From contig NZ_RXLO01000007.1 of assembly GCF_003958645.1 (NCBI RefSeq), positions 248,001 through 312,000 on the forward strand: a DNA stretch of 64,000 nucleotides. The letters run 5' to 3'. Source of the stretch: Chitinophaga rhizosphaerae. GTDB lineage: Bacteria; Bacteroidota; Bacteroidia; Chitinophagales; Chitinophagaceae. The number at the start of each line of letters is the position of its first letter. The stretch's first letter is position 1. Positions 44,606 to 54,022 of the stretch are shown here, in pieces. Made by a program: the position numbers and the translations under genes. Below the pieces are notes generated by a model, which searched no databases, was not told the DNA's origin, and worked only from the letters and a program-made list of their open reading frames with translations.

Positions 44606-47428
44606 CTAGAACATCAAATCGATCGAACGGGCCCCGTCGCGGCGGCGGTTGCTGCCGATCTTGGAACCGAACTTCGCGAAATTGTAGGTGAACGACAGCA
44701 TGAAATACTGGTCTACCATGGCCGTCCGCGTGTCGAAGGTGCCGAGTTCGGATACCATGCGGCGGATGTTGGTGTTTTGACGGAAAAGATCGTAGCCGTA
44801 CAACTTGATGTTGGCAGACCTTTTCATGAATTCATACCCGATCGCGGCGCTGTATACCGGCACGCCTTTTTTGAAGCCCGGTGCGATGTTGGAGTTGTAG
44901 GTGTATTGCAGATCGTTGTCGATGAAGAAATGCTTCGGCCAGTAGAGCGTGCCGCCCATCGTAAAACGCTGTGTGAAATTGCTCGTTTTGACGTTGGTAC
45001 GGTCGTTGGTCACCTGGTTGTAGTTGGGGCGGTAATTCATGGTCAGGTCCAGCAGCTCTTTCCAGGAGAACGATGCGTTCACGTTCGGGCCGATGGAGAA
45101 GTTTTTGCTGACGTTTTTATGCACCGCGGTATCGCCCCGCTTGTTGTTGATATTGGAGTAGTTGACGTTGTTGGAATAGTTGACGAAAACGCCGCCGTTC
45201 GTACGGAACTGGAAATCCTTTTTCACTTTGTTGTAGCTGAGGTTGATGCTACCGTTCGCGTTGTACACGCCGTTCACATTGATGGTTTGGGTCACCTGGC
45301 TACCATCGCTGTTCACGCGGGTCATGGTCGAAAACTGGTTATTGACCGGGCGGAAGCTGGCATAGCTGAATATACCGAAACCGTTTGGTTTGAACTTGTT
45401 ATAGTTGAGGTTGAATGATTGGGAGAAGACGGTTTTCAGGTCGGGATTGCCGAGGCGGATGTTCAGCGGGTTGCTGTTGTCCGGCACGGGTTGCAACTGC
45501 TCGATGCTGGGTTGCTGGCTGTATCCGTTGTAGGAGAACGTCAGTTGGCCCTTGTCGGCAAAGGTGTAGGTAATGCGGGAATTCGGGTTGAAGTTGACCT
45601 GGTCTTGCCGGAACGCCTGTTTGTCGTAAAACGAATAGTTTTCCAGCGTGTTGAACAGGACACCGCCGCCGATAGTGGCGTTGATATTCTTTTTCTTGTT
45701 GCTGAACTGGAAATTGACGGTGGGCGAATGGGTCATCTGCTTGTTGTTGAAACGGTTGGAATACAGGCTGTCGAATTCCGAATACCCTTTCTCGTTTTCG
45801 TTGAAATTATACGTTTCCCGGCGCGAGTTATTGACGTTGTAGCGGTAGCTGTACGAAGCGTTCATGCGCCAGCGGTCAGACAAGGGCTCCACATAGGTGA
45901 TGGCAGCATCGTAGCTTTCCCTTTTTCCGGAAGTGATGCTTTGCTGGTCGAGGATGTTAGTGGAATCGAGCACGTTGCCGACATAGAATTTCTGATCGGA
46001 ATAATTGAACGCGTTGCCGGTGGTTTCCCCGTAGTTCCCTTTGAACCGGAAACTGATGCTCCGGCCTTTTTTGTTCAGTGTGCGCATGGCATTGAAATCC
46101 AGCGAAAAATTGTTCTGATCGCTCCGCGAAGTGTTCCGGCCGTTGCGCTCGTTGGCTTTATCGTCTAGGTCGCGGAAGGTCGTTTCTTCGCTGGTGGTTT
46201 TGGAAGACTGGCGGGTGTTCGAGAACCGGGGAACGATGCTGAGGATGGTCATGGAATCCAGCTGGTATTCCAAGTTCAGGTTGACGTTGTGCGCCTGGTT
46301 ACGGCCGTATCCTTCACGATTGCCGAAAACACTGCGGCCATCGTTATACCGGTTCTCCGAAAGGGTGGAGAACTTCGAATTGGTATTGTTGAAGTTATAG
46401 CTGGTATTGGATTTGAGGTCTTTGGACCATTCGTCGTTATAATTCACGCCCAGCATGGAGCCGGTGCGGATGCCTTCGCCGCCGCCGCTGAAGCTCATGC
46501 CGTTTACGTTCATGCCGCCGTCGCCGAAAGCAACGGTCATACCGCCGCCGCGCATGGGTGCGGCCGACATCATTTCATTGACGCTGAAACCGGATTTGTT
46601 CAGGTTGTTGGAAGAACCGAGGAGGCTGATCTGCCGGGATCCGTTGAAGAAGTTGATCATGCCGCTGGCGTCGTATCGCTCGTCCGTTCCGTATCCGCCG
46701 GTCACACGCCCGTAGAGGCCCTTCTTTTTACCGGGCTTGAGGGTGAGGTTGATGGTCTTGTCTTCCCCGTCCTTTTCGACGCCTATTTTTGATTCGATTT
46801 TCGTTTTGGTGTCAGACACCTGCACTTTGTCGATGATGTGTGTGGGGAGGTTCTTCAGCGCGATTTTGGAATCGCCGCCGAAAAAGTCTTTCCCGTCTAC
46901 CATGATGCGCGACACGGGTTTGCCGTTCACGGTGATCTTACCGTCGGGGTCGATGTCTACGCCGGGCAATTTCTTGAGCAGTTCTTCCACCACGGCGTTG
47001 GGCCGGGTCTTGAACGCATCGGCATTGAACTCGATGGTGTCTTTACGGATACTGATGGGCGGCCGGTTCCCCGCTACTTCTACTACACCCAGTTCGCGTG
47101 GCGCAGGGGCGAGGGAGATGCGGCCTAGGTCTGGCGCGCGGTCTGTTCCCACTGTCTGTATCCAGGTGCGGTAACCGGTGTAGGAGACGAGGATGCGGAC
47201 AGGCTTGCCGGCGGGGAGGCCTGTCAACCGGAAAGCGCCCTTCCTGTCGGTAAGGGTGTACGTGATGAGGCTGCTGTCTTTCGCGTCCTGGGCGGTAACG
47301 GTGGCCATTTCGAGGAACTCGTTGCTGGCGGAATCCGCTACGGCGCCCTTGACTTCAGTCCGCTGCTGCGCGGTTGCAGCCAAACAAAACATTAAGAGGA
47401 TAATGAGGAATGCATTACTACGGTACAT
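44606..47428 (-). CDS. TonB-receptor-like outer-membrane beta-barrel protein
   Basis: 940 residues from ATG 47428, which gives a signal peptide (MYRSNAFLIILLMFCLAATAQ); the frame is open 25 codons further upstream. A carboxypeptidase-regulatory domain (about 24-105), a plug-like domain (about 120-205, KDTIEFNADAFKTRPNAVVEELLKKLPGVDIDPDG) and a barrel of the OMP_b-brl_3 type follow. A Met/Gly-rich stretch (APMRGGGM, GDGGMNVNGMSF) lies near residue 300. There is no SusD neighbour, so a non-glycan ligand or structural role is possible. Substrate unknown. Confidence 0.85.
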   Translation of the reverse strand: MYRSNAFLIILLMFCLAATAQQRTEVKGAVADSASNEFLEMATVTAQDAKDSSLITYTLTDRKGAFRLTGLPAGKPVRILVSYTGYRTWIQTVGTDRAPDLGRISLAPAPRELGVVEVAGNRPPISIRKDTIEFNADAFKTRPNAVVEELLKKLPGVDIDPDGKITVNGKPVSRIMVDGKDFFGGDSKIALKNLPTHIIDKVQVSDTKTKIESKIGVEKDGEDKTINLTLKPGKKKGLYGRVTGGYGTDERYDASGMINFFNGSRQISLLGSSNNLNKSGFSVNEMMSAAPMRGGGMTVAFGDGGMNVNGMSFSGGGEGIRTGSMLGVNYNDEWSKDLKSNTSYNFNNTNSKFSTLSENRYNDGRSVFGNREGYGRNQAHNVNLNLEYQLDSMTILSIVPRFSNTRQSSKTTSEETTFRDLDDKANERNGRNTSRSDQNNFSLDFNAMRTLNKKGRSISFRFKGNYGETTGNAFNYSDQKFYVGNVLDSTNILDQQSITSGKRESYDAAITYVEPLSDRWRMNASYSYRYNVNNSRRETYNFNENEKGYSEFDSLYSNRFNNKQMTHSPTVNFQFSNKKKNINATIGGGVLFNTLENYSFYDKQAFRQDQVNFNPNSRITYTFADKGQLTFSYNGYSQQPSIEQLQPVPDNSNPLNIRLGNPDLKTVFSQSFNLNYNKFKPNGFGIFSYASFRPVNNQFSTMTRVNSDGSQVTQTINVNGVYNANGSINLSYNKVKKDFQFRTNGGVFVNYSNNVNYSNINNKRGDTAVHKNVSKNFSIGPNVNASFSWKELLDLTMNYRPNYNQVTNDRTNVKTSNFTQRFTMGGTLYWPKHFFIDNDLQYTYNSNIAPGFKKGVPVYSAAIGYEFMKRSANIKLYGYDLFRQNTNIRRMVSELGTFDTRTAMVDQYFMLSFTYNFAKFGSKIGSNRRRDGARSIDLMF

Positions 47429-47635
47429 CGGAGGGTATTGGTTTCTAGATAGCAAATTACGAAATTTTCGTAGATAAACGAATTTAGTAGTTAAAAGATG
47501 CATGAGCGGAAAAAATCCACACGCCAGCGGCTGAAATTCTTCTGTGCGGGAAAAGGTAATTTGAAGTTAAATATATGATAGTCAGTGGTTAATGCGGAAA
47601 GTTTATCTTGTTTAAAATACTCCGTGGAATGGTAT

Positions 47636-47667
47636 AAAAAGGAAACAGCGGCCCGGGGGCCGCTGTT
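47636..47667 (-). terminator. Terminator after gcvP
   Basis: AACAGCGGCC (47644-47653) and GGCCGCTGTT (47658-47667) are exact complements; on the minus strand a T-run follows. The rest of 47429-47643 holds the upstream region of the receptor gene, without an exact promoter match. Confidence 0.85.
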
Positions 47668-47696
47668 CGCTATGGTGATGTCCGATCAATTCGATG

Positions 47697-50579
47697 TTAT
47701 GCTTCGGCTTCAGCGTAAGCGCTGGTAGGCTCGCAGGTGCAGATGAGGTTACGGTCGCCGAAGGTGTTGTTCACGCGGGAAACGGAAGGCCAGAATTTGC
47801 TGGTTTTCACGTAATCGAGCGGGAATGCGGCTTGCTGGCGGCCGTAGGGGCGCGTCCACTCGTCGGCAGTGATCACCGCCTGGGTGTGGGGCGCATTTTT
47901 CAGCACGTTGTTCGCCTTGTCGGCCTTGCCTTCTTCCACCGCGCGGATTTCTTCCCGGATGGAAAGGAGCGCGTCGCAGAAGCGGTCCAATTCTGCTTTA
48001 TCCTCGCTTTCCGTGGGCTCGATCATGATCGTGCCCGGGACCGGGAAACTCATGGTAGGCGCGTGGAAACCGTAGTCCATCAGTCGCTTGGCCACGTCTT
48101 CCGCTTCGATGCCCGCGGTGGCTTTGAAGGGGCGCAGGTCCACGATGAATTCGTGGGCGCAGGTGCCGCTTACGCCGGTGTACAGGATGTCGAAGGCATT
48201 TTCGAGCCTTGCTTTCATATAATTGGCGTTGAGGATCGCGTATTCGGTGGATTGCTTCACGCCCGTACGGCCGAGGAGGCGGATGTAGGCGTACGAGATC
48301 AGCAGGATGGAAGCGCTGCCGAAGGGAGCTGCGGATACCGCGTGCGCCTGTTTGCTGCCGTTACCTGCAGCCTGGAGGTCTACGTGACCGGGCAGGAACG
48401 GTGCGAGGTGCTTCGCCACGCAGATGGGGCCCATGCCGGGGCCGCCACCGCCGTGGGGAATGGCGAAGGTCTTGTGCAGGTTCAGGTGGCAAACGTCGGC
48501 ACCGATGAGGCCGGGGGCCGTAAGGCCAACCTGGGCGTTCATGTTGGCGCCGTCCATATATACCTGTCCGCCGTTGTCGTGGATGATCTGGCAAGCCTCT
48601 TTCACACCTTCTTCGTATACGCCGTAGGTGGAGGGGTAAGTGATCATGACACCGGCGAGGTTGTCTTTATGTTGTTCCGCTTTCGCTTTCAGGTCGGTGA
48701 TATCGATATAACCATTTTCAAGCGCTTTCACGATCACAACTTTATATCCGGCCATAACGGCGGAGGCGGGGTTGGTGCCGTGGGCGGAGATGGGGATGAG
48801 GATCACGTTGCGGTGCGCTTCGCCACGGCTTTCGTGGTAGTTGCGGATGGCGAGGAGGCCGGCGTATTCGCCCTGTGCGCCGGAGTTGGGCTGCAGGGAG
48901 CAGGCGTCGAACGCGGTGATCTTGCAAAGGTAATCGCTCAGTTCCCGGATGATCTGGAGATAGCCGCCTGCCTGGTCTGCCGGGGCGAAGGGGTGCATTT
49001 TGCTCCAGTGGCTCCAGCTGAGGGGGATCATTTCGGTGGCTGCGTTCAGTTTCATGGTGCAGGAACCGAGGGAGATCATGGAAGTATTGAGCGAAAGGTC
49101 TTTATTTTCCAGCCATTTGATGTAGCGCATCATTTCCGTTTCGCTGTGGTGGGTGTTGAACACCGGGTGCAGCAGGTAGGGGCTGGTACGCTGCAGGTTG
49201 GCCGGGATGCCGCTGGCTGCGCTTTCCACATCGGCTTCGGTTACATGGCCGGCGCCGAAAACGGCGAGCACGGCGTTCACATCTTCGACGGAAGTGGTCT
49301 CGTCCAGCGAAATACCCAGCTGGTTAGCGGAGATTTTGCGGAAGTTGATGCCGGCAGCCTGTGCTTTGGCGTGGATGGCGGATGCGTCGGTTACGGAAAG
49401 GGTGATGGTATCGAAATGGCCTGCATTTACGGTTTGAACGCCGGCTGTGGCCAGTTTGGCTTTCAGTGCGGAGGTGAGCAGGCTGGTTTTGAGGGCGATG
49501 TTTTTAAGCCCTTCCGGCCCGTGGAACACGGCGTACATGGCGGCCATGTTGGCGAGGAGCGCCTGTGCGGTACAGATATTGGAAGTGGCTTTTTCGCGTT
49601 TGATGTGCTGCTCGCGGGTCTGGAGCGCCATGCGCAGGGCGCGCTGGTTTTGTGCGTCGATGCTCACACCGATGATACGGCCGGGTATGGAACGTTTGAA
49701 TTCATCTTTTGTGGAGAAGAACGCCGCGTGCGGGCCGCCGAAGCCCAGGGGAACGCCGAAACGCTGTGCGCTGCCCAGCGCCGCGTCTGCGCCCAGCTCG
49801 CCGGGAGGCGTGAGGAGCGTCAGCGCCAGCAGGTCGGTAGCCATGGCTACGTAAGCACCGGCAACATGCACCTTTTCGATGAAGGAACGGTAGTCTGCCA
49901 CGGTGCCCTCGGCACCGGGGTACTGCACCAGCGCACCGAAGAACTGCCCGTCGATGGCCACGGTCTCGTAATTACCGAACACCACCTCGATCTGCAAAGG
50001 CATGGCGCGGGTCAGCACCACGTCTTTGGTCTGCGGCATCACGCGCTCGTCCACGAAAAACTTGCCGCGGGTAATATGCTCATGGTCTTTGTTCAGTGCG
50101 TTGAAGAACATCGTCATCGCTTCTGCCGCCGCAGTGGATTCATCGAGCAGGGAGGCGTTGGCGATGGGCAGGCCGGTGAGGTCGCTCACCATGGTCTGGA
50201 AGTTCAGGAGGCTTTCGAGTCGGCCCTGGCTGATCTCGGCCTGGTACGGCGTATATTGGGTATACCATCCCGGGTTCTCGAAAATATTCCGCAAAATCAC
50301 GCTCGGCGTGATCGTGTCGTAATATCCCTGGCCGATATAATTCTTGAATACTTTGTTTTTCAGCGAAATGTCTTTCAGCATCGCCAGGTAATCGTACTCA
50401 CTCATCCCCTCAGGAATGTCTAACGCGTGCTGCATCCGGATAGAAGCGGGTACCGTTTTGCCCGTCAGTTCATCTACACTTCCGATGCCGATCTTTTCGA
50501 GCATGGCGCGGGTTTCCGCCTCATTAGGCCCGATGTGGCGGCCAATGAAAGCATGCTTGAACGTATTCAATAAATTCAT
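47697..50579 (-). CDS. gcvP: Glycine dehydrogenase (decarboxylating), P protein
   Basis: 960 residues, the single-chain form. It decarboxylates glycine and passes the aminomethyl group to the lipoyl H protein. The N-terminal half starts [21 protein letters not shown]; the PLP site is in the C-terminal half at [26 protein letters not shown], with the Lys in HKTF. Other glycine cleavage genes are absent from the window, as is usual for Bacteroidota where they are scattered. No glycine riboswitch was seen upstream. Confidence 0.96.
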   Translation of the reverse strand: MNLLNTFKHAFIGRHIGPNEAETRAMLEKIGIGSVDELTGKTVPASIRMQHALDIPEGMSEYDYLAMLKDISLKNKVFKNYIGQGYYDTITPSVILRNIFENPGWYTQYTPYQAEISQGRLESLLNFQTMVSDLTGLPIANASLLDESTAAAEAMTMFFNALNKDHEHITRGKFFVDERVMPQTKDVVLTRAMPLQIEVVFGNYETVAIDGQFFGALVQYPGAEGTVADYRSFIEKVHVAGAYVAMATDLLALTLLTPPGELGADAALGSAQRFGVPLGFGGPHAAFFSTKDEFKRSIPGRIIGVSIDAQNQRALRMALQTREQHIKREKATSNICTAQALLANMAAMYAVFHGPEGLKNIALKTSLLTSALKAKLATAGVQTVNAGHFDTITLSVTDASAIHAKAQAAGINFRKISANQLGISLDETTSVEDVNAVLAVFGAGHVTEADVESAASGIPANLQRTSPYLLHPVFNTHHSETEMMRYIKWLENKDLSLNTSMISLGSCTMKLNAATEMIPLSWSHWSKMHPFAPADQAGGYLQIIRELSDYLCKITAFDACSLQPNSGAQGEYAGLLAIRNYHESRGEAHRNVILIPISAHGTNPASAVMAGYKVVIVKALENGYIDITDLKAKAEQHKDNLAGVMITYPSTYGVYEEGVKEACQIIHDNGGQVYMDGANMNAQVGLTAPGLIGADVCHLNLHKTFAIPHGGGGPGMGPICVAKHLAPFLPGHVDLQAAGNGSKQAHAVSAAPFGSASILLISYAYIRLLGRTGVKQSTEYAILNANYMKARLENAFDILYTGVSGTCAHEFIVDLRPFKATAGIEAEDVAKRLMDYGFHAPTMSFPVPGTIMIEPTESEDKAELDRFCDALLSIREEIRAVEEGKADKANNVLKNAPHTQAVITADEWTRPYGRQQAAFPLDYVKTSKFWPSVSRVNNTFGDRNLICTCEPTSAYAEAEA

Positions 50580-50610
50580 GATGTAAGCAGGTATTAATTG
50601 AAAGAATGCG

Positions 50611-50642
50611 CAAAGCTATGATGTTTTTCCACAATGGCCAAA
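50611..50642 (-). promoter_or_regulatory. Promoter of gcvP
   Basis: Read on the minus strand: TTTG (50642-50639), a 20-bp spacer and TAGCTTTG (50618-50611), an exact consensus match, about 30 nt before the gcvP ATG. Confidence 0.7.
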
Positions 50643-50731
50643 ACACCCGGTCTACAGGGGATATAGGGCTGATATTACCCGGCATTCCGCACCGCAGATT
50701 GTCACGGAATTTTCATACCGGGAGATTATCC

Positions 50732-50739
50732 TATTTTTG
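50732..50739 (+). promoter_or_regulatory. Promoter -7 element of the YkgJ-type gene
   Basis: TATTTTTG matches TAnnTTTG, 16 nt before ATG 50756; the -33 region is only T-rich. It supports 50756 as the start instead of the longer frame from 50606. Confidence 0.5.
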
Positions 50740-50755
50740 CGGTCAAATAGCGTAC

Positions 50756-51247
50756 ATGTCAGTCAGTCTCACGGATTGGGAGAAAAAAGCGAAAGAACAG
50801 CAGAAAGCGAACAAACAGTTCCTCCAGAAAATGCAGAACCGAAAGGGAAAAGGCGTCGAAAAACACCTGCCCGGCCTGCATGAGGAGGCCTTTTCCCAAA
50901 TCGATTGCCTCCAGTGCGCCGGTTGCTGCAAAACCATCAGCCCCCGCTTCAAAACCCCCGACATCAAGCGCATCTCCAAACACCTCGGCCTCCGCGAAAG
51001 CGTGTTCATCGAAACGTACCTGCGGCTGGACGAAGACGGCGATTACGTCGTGAAACGCAGTCCCTGCCCGTTCCTCGGCGAAGACAACTACTGCGGGATT
51101 TACGACGTCCGCCCCGGCGACTGCCACAATTATCCCTACACGGACAGCTACGAATTCTTCAAGCGCCCGAACACGACGTTGCTGAACAGCACGATCTGCC
51201 CGGCTGTGTTTTACGTCCTGGAACGCCTGAAATCCATCATTAAATAA
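50756..51247 (+). CDS. YkgJ-family cysteine cluster protein
   Basis: 163 residues from ATG 50756. Cysteines at 51, 54, 57, 58 (CLQCAGCCKT), 104 (CPFLG), 113 (NYCGIYDVRPGDC) and 123 form the CxxCxxCC...CPFL...C.IY..RP..C pattern of the YkgJ/zinc- or iron-binding family. The N-terminus is charged and helical. The function of the family is unproven; metal binding is likely. It is divergent from gcvP. Confidence 0.85.
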   Translation: MSVSLTDWEKKAKEQQKANKQFLQKMQNRKGKGVEKHLPGLHEEAFSQIDCLQCAGCCKTISPRFKTPDIKRISKHLGLRESVFIETYLRLDEDGDYVVKRSPCPFLGEDNYCGIYDVRPGDCHNYPYTDSYEFFKRPNTTLLNSTICPAVFYVLERLKSIIK

Positions 51248-51254
51248 GGAAAAA

Positions 51255-52511
51255 CTACGCCTTCAGGTCCAGCTTGCGCATGGCGGGGGAGATGATGTAG
51301 GTGGTGATCACGATGCCGAGCGTCATGCAGCCGCCGAACACCACCGAGCCCACGGGCCCGATGATCCGCGCCGCCACCCCGCTTTCGAACGATCCCAGTT
51401 CGTTGCTGGACCCCACGAAAATGGAGCTTACGGATGAAACCCGCCCCCGCATGTCGTCGGGCGTTTTGAGCTGGAGGATCGTTTGCCGGATGATCACGCT
51501 GATCCCGTCGAGCATCCCGCTGCCGAAAAGCGCCGCCATCGACAGGATGAAATTCTTCGAAATACCGAACACGATAATGCAAAGCCCGAACCCGAACACC
51601 GCCGCCAGCAACTTGATGCCGGGTTTGGTCACGATCGGGCGGTAGGCCAGGGCCATCATGGTCAGGAAAGCACCGATCGCCGGCGCGGCGCGCAGTGCAC
51701 CGAAGCCCTCGGGCCCCACTTTCAGGATATCGTTCGCATAAATGGTGATCATGGCCACGGAGCCGCCGAACAGGACGGCGAACATATCGAGCGTCATGGC
51801 GTTCAGCAGCACCTTCGTGTCCCACACGAACTTCAACCCCTTCGTCAACCGTTCCTTCACCGTTTCCCCCATCTCCTTGTAATGTACCGGCTTGCGCTTG
51901 ATCTGCAGAATGCAGAAAAGCGCCAACAGTATGCATCCCAGCACCAGGAGCATCGACCAGTGCACGCCGAACGCGGCGATGCAAAGCCCGCCCAGCGCAG
52001 GCCCGGCGATGGCGCCGATCTGCCAGGCGGAAGTGCTCCAGGTAGTGGCGTTCACATACAATTCGCGCGGCACCAGCAGCCCCAGCAGCGAAAAGTTGCT
52101 CGGGCTTACGAACGCACGGATGATCCCGCCGCAGCAAACCAGGAAGTAGATCATGAAAAGCACCCAGGATTGCGGAACGCCGCGCATGACATCGTCCCAG
52201 GTGAGGAGGAACAGCCCCGTTCCCACGAACACATAACCCAGCAGGCACTTCAGTACCATGCCGCGCTTCTCCTTCTTGTCAACGATATTCCCGGCGAAAA
52301 GCGCCAGGCAGAAAGCGGGGATGAACTCCGCCAGGCCGATGAGGCCCAGGTTGAGCGGGTCGCGGGTGAGGATGTACACTTTCCATTCGATAATGGCGAA
52401 TTGCATCGCCAGCGCAAAAATCGTCGCAAAACGGATCACCAGGAAATACCTGAATTCCACATTCCGCATCGAGGCGTACGGGTCGTTCCGGGGTACTGAA
52501 ACTTCTTCCAA
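51255..52511 (-). CDS. MFS transporter
   Basis: 418 residues if translation starts at TTG 52511; an ATG at 52592 would add 27 residues but lies upstream of the predicted promoter. The protein begins VPRNDPYASMRNVEFRYFLVIRF, like other Bacteroidota MFS proteins, and has about 12 membrane helices with the loop motif GNIVDKKEKRGMV between helices 2 and 3. It is related to enterobactin-exporter-type permeases. Substrate unknown; drug or siderophore export is a guess. It is convergent with the YkgJ gene, 7 bp apart. Confidence 0.82.
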   Translation of the reverse strand: MEEVSVPRNDPYASMRNVEFRYFLVIRFATIFALAMQFAIIEWKVYILTRDPLNLGLIGLAEFIPAFCLALFAGNIVDKKEKRGMVLKCLLGYVFVGTGLFLLTWDDVMRGVPQSWVLFMIYFLVCCGGIIRAFVSPSNFSLLGLLVPRELYVNATTWSTSAWQIGAIAGPALGGLCIAAFGVHWSMLLVLGCILLALFCILQIKRKPVHYKEMGETVKERLTKGLKFVWDTKVLLNAMTLDMFAVLFGGSVAMITIYANDILKVGPEGFGALRAAPAIGAFLTMMALAYRPIVTKPGIKLLAAVFGFGLCIIVFGISKNFILSMAALFGSGMLDGISVIIRQTILQLKTPDDMRGRVSSVSSIFVGSSNELGSFESGVAARIIGPVGSVVFGGCMTLGIVITTYIISPAMRKLDLKA

Positions 52512-52533
52512 GCGGGTCTGTTTTAATCCGTGC

Positions 52534-52541
52534 CAAAGGTA
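52534..52541 (-). promoter_or_regulatory. Promoter -7 element of the MFS gene
   Basis: Minus strand TACCTTTG matches TAnnTTTG and would start transcription near 52528, downstream of ATG 52592, hence the TTG start chosen for the transporter. No -33 element at proper spacing. Confidence 0.4.
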
Positions 52542-52637
52542 AGCGTTTCCCGTCAAAAGCTTTCCCGTTCCACCCTTCCCTTTTTTCAGCAACGTATAGC
52601 CGGAAACATTATTTTTATGTCGCTAAAATTCCATTTA

Positions 52638-53816
52638 ATGAAACTAGTCCCTTTGATTTTCGCAGGTGCGCTTTCGACCTGCCCCCTTTTCGTTTCCGCG
52701 CAACAGGCACGGCTTCAACTGGTGACCGATGAAGTCATGTCGCCCGTTTGCATGGCCGTTCCGGGAGACGGCTCCAACCGCCAGTTCATCGTCCAGAAAG
52801 AAGGCCAGGTCTGGATCGTCCAGAACGGTAAGCTGCAGCCCAAACCATTTATCGACGTGAGTGCCGACATGGTGAAGGTAAACCCCGCGTACGACGAGCG
52901 CGGCCTGCTCGGCATGGCCTTCCATCCCAAATTCAAACAGAACGGCAAATTCTACCTCTATTTCAGCGCGCCCGTCGCCAATCCGCGCAAAGGCCTCAAC
53001 CATAAATCGGTGGTGGCGGAATACCGGTTGGGAAAGGCGGCCGACAATTCGGCAGACCCTTCCACCAAGCGCGTACTGCTGGAATTCGACCAGCCCGAAA
53101 GCAACCATAACGGCGGGGATATCATCTTCGGCCGCGACGGTTACCTCTACATCGCGTCTGGCGACGGCGGCGGTGGTGGCGACAAGCACGGGGCCATCGG
53201 GAACGGGCAGGATCTGGGAACGCTGCTGGGGAAAATCCTCCGGATCGATGTCAACGGTTCGCCGTACGGCATTCCGAAAGACAATCCCTTCCTCAATACC
53301 GCCGGCGCGAAACGGGAAATCTGGGCGTACGGGCTCCGCAACCCCTGGCGTATTTCGTTCGATAAGGCCAATGGACGGCTGTTCGCGGGCGATGTCGGGC
53401 AAAACAAGTATGAAGAAGTGGACATCGTGACCAAAGGCGGCAATTTCGGCTGGCGGATCATGGAAGGGTACCACGAATTCAATGTTCCGGAAGGCGCCGG
53501 CAAAGCGAAACATATCGCGCCCATCCACGAATACGACCATGCAGACGGAATCAGCATTACCGGCGGATATGTGTACCGCGGGAAAGCGTTGCCTGCGCTG
53601 ACCGGGAAGTACATCTTCGGCGACTACAACGGCAAAACCTGGACACTCACGGAAAAAGGCGGAAAATGGACGCGGGAAGACCTCGTTTTCGCCAACAAAC
53701 CCGGCGGAAATCTCCAGTTGCTGAGCTGGGGCCAGGACGAAGCGGGCGAAATCTACATGCTGGTGACCATCGCCGGCGCCAACAACAAAGGCGGGGTTTA
53801 CAAGCTCGTAAAATAG
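52638..53816 (+). CDS. PQQ-dependent sugar dehydrogenase-like secreted protein
   Basis: 392 residues from ATG 52638, with a signal peptide (MKLVPLIFAG to FVSAQQ); ATG 52617 is an alternative. The six-bladed propeller of soluble glucose/sorbosone dehydrogenases is recognisable: DERGLLGMAFHPKF, ESNHNGGDIIFGRDGYLYIASGDGG, GKILRIDVNG, WAYGLRNPWRISFD, AGDVGQNKYEEVDIV and GNFGWRIMEG. Family members oxidise aldoses with PQQ in the periplasm, but PQQ synthesis genes are not present here. Some homologues bind no PQQ. Confidence 0.88.
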   Translation: MKLVPLIFAGALSTCPLFVSAQQARLQLVTDEVMSPVCMAVPGDGSNRQFIVQKEGQVWIVQNGKLQPKPFIDVSADMVKVNPAYDERGLLGMAFHPKFKQNGKFYLYFSAPVANPRKGLNHKSVVAEYRLGKAADNSADPSTKRVLLEFDQPESNHNGGDIIFGRDGYLYIASGDGGGGGDKHGAIGNGQDLGTLLGKILRIDVNGSPYGIPKDNPFLNTAGAKREIWAYGLRNPWRISFDKANGRLFAGDVGQNKYEEVDIVTKGGNFGWRIMEGYHEFNVPEGAGKAKHIAPIHEYDHADGISITGGYVYRGKALPALTGKYIFGDYNGKTWTLTEKGGKWTREDLVFANKPGGNLQLLSWGQDEAGEIYMLVTIAGANNKGGVYKLVK

Positions 53817-53826
53817 GACGAACCTG

Positions 53827-53879
53827 CCATTCCGGCTTACCAGTGGCGCCGCTGGCAGGCGGGCGGTAGGCCGGAATGG
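53827..53879. repeat. Long inverted repeat after the sugar dehydrogenase
   Basis: CCATTCCGGC (53827-53836) pairs with GCCGGAATGG (53870-53879), and the pairing continues inward (TACC with GGTA) around a second near-palindrome, CAGTGGCGCCGCTG. A T-run follows 12 bp later. It may terminate the dehydrogenase transcript or be a REP-like element. Confidence 0.55.
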
Positions 53880-53929
53880 TATATTGCACGGTTTTTGCCG
53901 GCAAGAATATGTTAAATCGGATACAGGCC

Positions 53930-53960
53930 TTTAGAACTGCGTGAATTAGGCTTATATTTG
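53930..53960 (+). promoter_or_regulatory. Promoter of the Prc-type protease
   Basis: TTTA (53930-53933), 19 bp and TATATTTG (53953-53960); one mismatch in the upstream element. About 60 nt of leader precedes the ATG. Confidence 0.6.
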
Positions 53961-54022
53961 AATAGAGAATCCGCAGGCGGCAACAGCCGGCCTGGTTTGA
54001 AAAAAATCCAATTGACAGGGTT

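Noticed and set aside
50580..50755. Possible glycine riboswitch before gcvP
   Set aside because: I found a good promoter 30 nt from the gene, leaving no room for a riboswitch, and no characteristic tandem stems.
51255..52592. MFS start at ATG 52592
   Set aside because: The best promoter element is at 52534-52541, downstream of that ATG; the TTG at 52511 fits homologue starts better, though this is not certain.
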